From: Ciona intestinalis
Lineage: Eukaryota; Chordata; Ascidiacea; Phlebobranchia; Cionidae
Length of the DNA stretch: 64,000 nt
Assembly (NCBI RefSeq): GCF_000224145.3
Contig: NW_004190506.2
Span: 615,517 to 679,516 of the forward strand
Direction: 5' to 3'
The notes beneath the pieces are model-generated. The model did no database searches. It was not told the DNA's origin and saw only the letters and a list, made by a program, of their open reading frames with translations. This document shows positions 57,884 to 64,000 of the stretch, in pieces. How positions within the stretch are numbered: position 1 is the stretch's first letter; the number at the start of each line of letters is the position of its first letter. Both the position numbers and the translations under genes were made by a program.

Positions 57884-60800
57884 ATGTTTCCAAATCGGCC
57901 ACCAGTAAGTTGAAGTTTTATAAAAACATAAAACTATAAAAATTGTATTAGTCTTCAAGGAATTTTTATCTGATCGCATTCTAAAATTTAAAATAGGTAC
58001 CATTATTATATCACATTAGCAATATATTTTCCATCTGTTTTAGAGGTTTAACCGTTTAATTTCCTATTCCGAAAGCCATACAGTATGTGTCTTTCATCAA
58101 ACAAGAGTGAAAGAATCATTGTTGTATCATGCTTTGGCAAATTTACTGTGTGTGTGTGTGTGTAGCACAGTCCTGTCGCTGTGTGTATAAGCTGTTGACT
58201 TAACGCCTCCTATTCAAGGGTGAGCATTTACCTCTACCAACAAATAGAAATGATGGGATATGTCTGTGGACCAACCCAGTGGAAAGCTTCTATAAAGCAA
58301 ATTTGATCATTGTTTAAAACTATTTAGTTTAAACTTGTCATCTAATTAAAGTTCTTAATGATTAAACCCAAGTACACAGTGCAGTCACACGCTGCAATGT
58401 TTCACAATATCTATTTATGATGTTGTTTTTCAAACAGGGCCCTGGCTCTGCTCAGCCATTTAAGACGAGCATATCAGAGTTTTGTGATCGGATTAAAGAA
58501 GATTTTAGTTATCTTCAAGCACACAACCATAGGTACTGTGTCAATAGGCAATAAAACACATAATGATCCAAACAGTGTTGTTGCATTCAAATTGTCTCTG
58601 TTTTACCAAGAATATGTGTAAATTATTTTTCCCCTCGGCATTTAATTTGTTCTTTGAATCCCATTAATTAATATTAGAACCAAAGCTTTAATGTACAATT
58701 CCAATTAAATTATTAACACAATTTGCCATATAAATTGGAATAATTCGTTTCTGTAAATGCTTGTAAAGTGGGCCTTATGTCATTCCTCTTTGTAGTGAGT
58801 CAAATATGGTTCACAATAGGTCCCTATAGTTTATTTAATTGTTTGCTGATCCATTTTCCCTTGTGCAAGCAAAGGCTTTATGTTTGCTAAGGTACCAATG
58901 TTAGCCAACCTGTGTACTTACTCAACAGAATGGCTTGTTACCTTTTAAAATACTTAAGCTGATGGATGGTACCCACTTGTGCTAGTGTGTTGAAATGCTT
59001 TGGTATATTTAACATTCATTTAACAAAAACCACATAAGGCGTGAACTAATTTAACTCTGTATTTATAAATGTCATTTATTCCCACTAGTTTAAAGATGGA
59101 GTGTGAAAAACTTGCCACAGAGAAGACAGAAACACAGCGTCAATATGTAATGGTAAGCACCAGCCAGGTTTCAATGCTTAACAAACCATGCGACTTCCCG
59201 CATGTTATACCCTCCACATTTGCCTGTAATTACGTTAAGCTGAATAGAGTGGGCAATGCTGTCCGTACTGCTGAGGCAATTCCTGATTTATTGTTTCCTT
59301 CCTTCTGCCACAATTGCCACCGATCACCAGAGCTACCAGCCGCTTTATTCGTTAATCAATACAGCTTGATTGGACTATGACAGGGTGACGAAACTATTAC
59401 CCTATTTTTTTTCTTTTAACTGCCATACGACAGACGAGCCCCTATACGCCGAAAAGAGTATGCGCGCATATTTGAGCTTTATGTGATTTTATTCCAAATA
59501 AATGATTTGTATCAAAGTAATCAAGCTGCCGGGTCAGATCCATTATATATCCCCTGCGACTGCTTCTGTTTGTTTGATGACACTCTACGTGCTGCCTTGC
59601 AGGAAGTTATAGCACAAACGTTGCGCGCTGTAACACAACGCTGTCGTTTACTGCTTAGGCAACGCTTAACAGCTGCCTAACCCACATAGAATGCTTTTCC
59701 GTGTTACTACACCTACACAAACCACGACAAAAAATTAACAGCCCACTGGTTTTCGGCGGAACGGTGGCACAAGACTCTGCTCTAACCCACGCTTTTCCTT
59801 TACAGTACTACGAGATGTCGTACGGTTTGAACGTCGAAATGCATAAGCAGGTAATGTGTTTTATTTGATTGACATCTGTTTTAATTTGTTCGGCAGTCCT
59901 ACATTCGCGTCTGCATATTTGTGCATTAAATATTAATCCTTGTAGGTATATTGCGATGTAGTTTACACCGCATACATAATGATGTTAATGATCGTGTTTA
60001 GAACCACCACGAAGTCCGATTTTCCGTGATTAGCAGATTACTGTCAATCTAATGCGCTAATCTCTGCGCAACTTAACCAAGTTCGTTCTTCAATTAGACG
60101 CGACCCTTTACTATTATCGTAAGCACCACTCTTGGCTAAAAATAACCCGGCGTGCTCGCATGCGCAGACATATATGGTCCTACCAACACACCCAAGCAAA
60201 AACTTCCGTTTGGCCTCGAGTGTCCAACACCTCAGCAACGCAATTGCAGAATTGTGTCGCTTCGCTTACCTGTTGTTAACGCTCAAGATTTTCAAGTGGT
60301 TCAGCGTTATGTCGAGTACAAATCGTCGCCTATTCCACAAAGGAGTGCCGACGCTCAAGAGTTTACCAAAATTCACTCAACAGCGGAAGAACCGTTCGCT
60401 TATTGTTTGGACAGCCGTTTCTTCATAACCGAATATTACGTGTTCATTTGCCTGGTATAACACACATCATCCGCCTTTTGTCCTCGATTCAATTCTCCAA
60501 GACACAACCTATCTATTGCAGTTTCGATTCGGAACAACTAAATAAGATAACAGGAAATTCCGTATGCGGTTATTTAAGGCTTGCTCTGACTTAACTTTAA
60601 TTGGTTTCAGGTCTTCTTTATACCCGCGTTTAATTCAATTAGAGTCGTTAAAGTCGTCCAACGCGCTCACCGCAAAGGCTGCTTGTGGCCTGTCTGCGGT
60701 CTGTGCTTCTCAAGAAACTTTGGCTGGCGTTCGTTTGAAGTGCGTGTGTGCGTGTTTCGTATTTCCATTCTCGTAAGCTGCCGCTCGAGTGGTTGAAGAC

Positions 60801-63800
60801 CCCTCTAGATTTCCAGCAAGGCGCTTATCTTGTAATTACTCTCAGGCGGTGACTGGCGTCGCCCAGAGAGCCCTAACGTCTAGTGTGGCCGCATCAGGAA
60901 CGCGCCAACCCATGTAAGATAAGATAGAAAGAAAACACCAGCATGTAAACACTGCTTAAGCAAACCGAAAATTTTCTCAATCGCATCGGCCCCCACCGAC
61001 TCCCCGGCCTTCTGTTTAAGAGAAAATCAATTATCTTAAAATCAGTGTCTATGGCATAGCAGAACACGCTATATGGCTGCGCTTAACCAAACTTAGCCAC
61101 CGCAAGAAATCGAAATGTGAACGAATCCCAACCTACCGTGACTGTGCGACTTAGCCAGCCTTATCTGAGACCCTTCAAGCAACTACCACACACATACATT
61201 ATTCTCGTGCTTGTCGTTGTTATCGGGTTACATACTAGTACGAAGTCATGCGTGAAACGGGTTTGCTCACCGATGGCTTTTAGCCACCACCCCGTTGACA
61301 CATATCCATGCTTCTGTGTTGAATTTCCTTCATCGCATAGTCACCAATGGTTGTCAAAATCCTTCCGCGTACCTTGCATACAATCCCGTGCTGCACACTC
61401 AAACAACATCGCTTAATCCTACAATGGATTTGTTGACGCAACACAAACTTTGCAACAGCCACTCCATCGTCCCATTATTTAATAACTAGATCCGAAACCG
61501 TTTGTTTGTTTAGCCTCGTTGTAAGTGCCGTTTCTGGTATGCTAATAAATTTTCCTCGTGTTTCGTTTAAAAACACCGTGTTTCTATGGATATAAATCAG
61601 TCCGTACATAAAACTGTTCCGGGAAAAATGTCAAGCCGACGATTTTCCAAATTAACGTCGAAACTGTGTCCAAAGCCTGGCTAAAATACGATCCCACTGC
61701 AGTTTGTTTTGGTTAAAGAATTAGCGGTTAGCAGCACAATGCGCTGTGTGTTGGTCGACAACTAGCTCAAAATTAGACGCATTTGCTCAGCAGATTATCA
61801 GATAGCAGCCACGATCTGTTAAAAGGTGCAGCACCTAGGTGGCCGACAAAGCTCGTAGCCATGTTGTGGAAATGTGCTTTAGCAGTGTTACCTGCTTATG
61901 GTTTCTGCCGCACGACTTCCGCCTAATCTCGGCCTCTGGGCACGCTCGCTGTGTCATGATTGACTGCTAATTAAATTGCTCACCTATCGGCAAGACAGTT
62001 GGCATGTATGTTGGGAAACATCGTGCTTATCAGGACATCTTATCCGCACAAATTCTTGCTATCCTGATGTTAAATATGTAGCGGTATTTGCGCAGCTGCC
62101 CCTCTGGTATTTATTTGTAAAACGTCCCAAACCTCTGATTTCAAACCAAGTCTAACAGACACGTCAATAGACCCCTAAGAGCTTCATATATGCGGTGTTA
62201 TCTAATATAATGTAAATCAGAGACACGCCTTTACATTGGGATAAATAACTTCTTGGTCGTTACGTTCCGACTGACTTACGCCCGTAACGCTTTCTCACTC
62301 ATGAATCGTAGCTCACGCCTCTTGTCGCACACCACATCTATAGAAACAAATCTGCGTTGTGTAAGTTGCCACACCTATAGGGATATATCCCTTGTGTTTG
62401 TGTATATATAATGCTTCTCTCCTGTCCCAATGGTGGCTGAGAAATGTCGACGAATCATACTTGAATGTCAAGTTAACAAAGGAATCTAGGTGTGTTGTCA
62501 TTTGTTACAATTCGTACATATTAAAGCCGTCATATTATTTCACAGCTTTCGAACCCCGGTTACCGCGCAAACTGTTCAAAGCAAGCACGAGATAATAAAA
62601 CCTTTTGTTTGAAGATAAAGAACAAATTTTGTCAACACGGCTATTGTCGACGAGCAGTCGCCGATCCGCCCAGCTTATTCAAACAGTCCCTTCTTCCGCC
62701 CCAGCCACCACGTATTTATCCCACATAACTACCCTATACAAAGATTTCTACGCATCGCTACTTTCCTAGTTGACCATGATACACAGCAGCAGGCCAAGGA
62801 ATCGCGTATATTCGCCAAATTACCACAATTCGCTTCGCTTGGCACACAGCAAACAGAAATCAGCTTTACCACCCAACAGAAATTAAATCCGCAGTTCTAC
62901 CGTGTCACAATAGCAGGGGAAGTCTTCGCAACACTGCGTGTGTTTACGATGTCGACATGGTTGCGATCTGCTCAACAGCGGGCCCGTGTTTACGAAACAA
63001 CCCAAATCGCTTTTTCTTCATTCGCTTAAGTGGCCGTTTTACGGTTGTGCCGATCGGCGGTTGTGACGCGTTTTTCCTAAACGGGATTGTGTTTTAGTTC
63101 CGGGTTAAATTTCCTTAACAACGCACACATACAGCACTTTCATTTCAAACTTGCCATACTGTTTCAAAAATCATTTGCTGTTTTAAAAATCAGGTTATTT
63201 CATATCAAAATGTAGTTTCAATTTCAACATAACGTTTAAATTGGGAGCATTTTTTAAAGTCAACCAGCAACGTTTCGTGTTAATAACCACCACAAAGTGA
63301 ATCTTCCAATCCAATCCACTTATCTCTGTTTTCTTATGCCCACTCCGGCGTCTTGCTGAAACCGCACCAAACAATAACTTAAGTCAAACTAATCCTATTA
63401 CTCGGGTTCCTGTTTTGTGGCCTTCTTATCCACAAACCAACGCCCGAGATGTCATTGTGCGGACGGTTAATCGGTTATAATACCTTCTTTAAAAATAATA
63501 AGTTGAAACCATGTATTTTCAATTTGAACGTCCCGGATTTTCCATTTAACTGTTTCTGAGAGTAAATGCCCGGCGCTTTCATTAGTGTAAAATTTGTGGG
63601 CTTTATTAATGCTGTTGCATAACGAATAAACCTTACAAGACCTTAAGTTGACATCGTTACGTAGAAGAAACAGTGCGTGTATTCAACGTATGGACTGTTT
63701 ACTTCGATATTCAGCGACAACAGCTTTACCCATATGTTGATTTAGTGTGTATAGTGCTCGGCCACCTGTCTCGTATTACTCCTTGATGTACTCTAATAAC

Positions 63801-64000
63801 ACGATATGCAATACTTCATAAGACGCAAGATCCGTCGTCCAAACCCTAATTACCAGTATACCCGTAGTCACGCGAAAATTAGCGTAGTTCGAATCTCTCT
63901 CCCAAGAGCGTCCATATTTCATGCTTCAACCGATTTAATCAATTTATTTTCCACCAACAGTCGGAGATAGCAAAACGACTTGGTATTATATGTGCCCAGA
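57884..64000 (+). CDS. TLE: Groucho/TLE transcriptional co-repressor, 5' part (continues past right edge)
   Basis: Nuclear co-repressor recruited by Hairy/E(spl), Runx, TCF and engrailed-type factors. Only the N-terminal Q domain is in view. Exons: 57884-57904, 58438-58532, 59089-59152, 59806-59850 and 63961 to beyond 64000, about 88 codons, all phases joining. Read-out: MFPNRPP, QPFKTSIS, DRIKEDFSYLQAH, SLKMECEKLATEKTE, YYEMSYGLNVEMHKQ, SEIAKRLGIICAQ. This tracks the TLE/Groucho tetramerisation helix almost residue for residue. The first coding exon holds just seven codons, as in vertebrate TLE genes. The fourth intron is ~4.1 kb, long for this genome. GP, CcN, SP and WD40 regions lie outside the window. 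Confidence 0.96.
58147..58165. repeat. GT dinucleotide microsatellite
   Basis: About nine GT units in the first Groucho intron. Confidence 0.8.
59851..63960 (+). other. Long fourth intron of Groucho
   Basis: 4.1 kb between exon ends MHKQ and SEIAK. Noticeably CpG-rich and higher in GC than the preceding exonic stretch, with none of the MITE/SINE copies seen elsewhere. Overlapping open frames at 60.1-60.5 and 61.1-61.5 kb look like chance. Candidate place for cis-regulatory elements. Confidence 0.6.

Noticed and set aside
59069..59380. 103-codon plus-strand frame starting before a Groucho exon
   Set aside because: Only 59089-59152 is the exon (SLKMECEKLATEKTE). The rest is read-through past a good GTAAGC donor into intron.
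60132..60460. Two overlapping ~100-codon plus-strand frames in the Groucho intron
   Set aside because: They overlap in different frames, resemble no family, and the CpG-rich, stop-poor base composition explains them.
1..64000. CRISPR array, bacterial operon features or viral genes
   Set aside because: No regularly spaced repeats, no intronless co-directional gene runs and no viral proteins. All genes are intron-rich and chordate-like.

Overview
The window looks like nuclear DNA of an ascidian, very probably Ciona intestinalis/robusta. The evidence is short AT-rich introns, chordate-type genes (HCN channel, Groucho/TLE, TFIP11, an EMID1/COL26A1-like collagen), and roughly 20 copies of a ~195 bp MITE with TA-flanked inverted ends plus a tRNA-headed SINE. 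The MITE matches what I recall of the Ciona element Cimi-1. All gene models were built by hand from splice sites and reading phase. Only coding exons are given; UTRs were not determined. Assembly gaps lie at 3670-3719 and 21290-21789, with a single N at 19153.

Layout: (1) 206-13453, minus, a receptor guanylyl cyclase of natriuretic-receptor type, 18 exons visible, with the last ~100 codons beyond the left edge. (2) 15690-21042, minus, a complete 10-exon HCN channel of ~688 aa. (3) 23213-43258, plus, a 21-exon secreted protein of ~1226 aa: signal peptide, EMI, 42 Gly-X-Y triplets, MAM, VWC, five Kunitz domains, a second short collagen tract, coiled coil, and a tail with RGD. (4) 43928-51281, minus, TFIP11, a G-patch spliceosome-disassembly factor, 17 exons, 826 aa, convergent with gene 3. 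(5) 51500-51709, plus, a possible small intronless gene divergent from TFIP11. (6) 52018-54347, minus, a 7-exon THAP protein of 430 aa with a canonical THAP finger and a second, divergent one. (7) 57884 to beyond 64000, plus, the 5' end of Groucho/TLE (Q domain).

The main novelty candidate is gene 3. Its two ends (EMI, NCS linker, collagen, C-terminal helix) follow the EMID1/COL26A1 plan. Its middle is a run of phase 1-1 modules (MAM, VWC, Asp/Glu-rich linker, Kunitz x5) that seems to have been inserted into the collagen tract. All five Kunitz domains have a basic P1 residue, so the product may be a matrix-anchored array of trypsin-like protease inhibitors.

The genes are not an operon and show no shared pathway. 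The left 34 kb is rich in CpG, MITEs and SINEs. From ~34 to 51 kb, and again at ~56.8-59.2 kb, CpG is visibly depleted, as expected of the mosaic gene-body methylation known in Ciona. No CRISPR, rRNA or standalone tRNA gene was seen.
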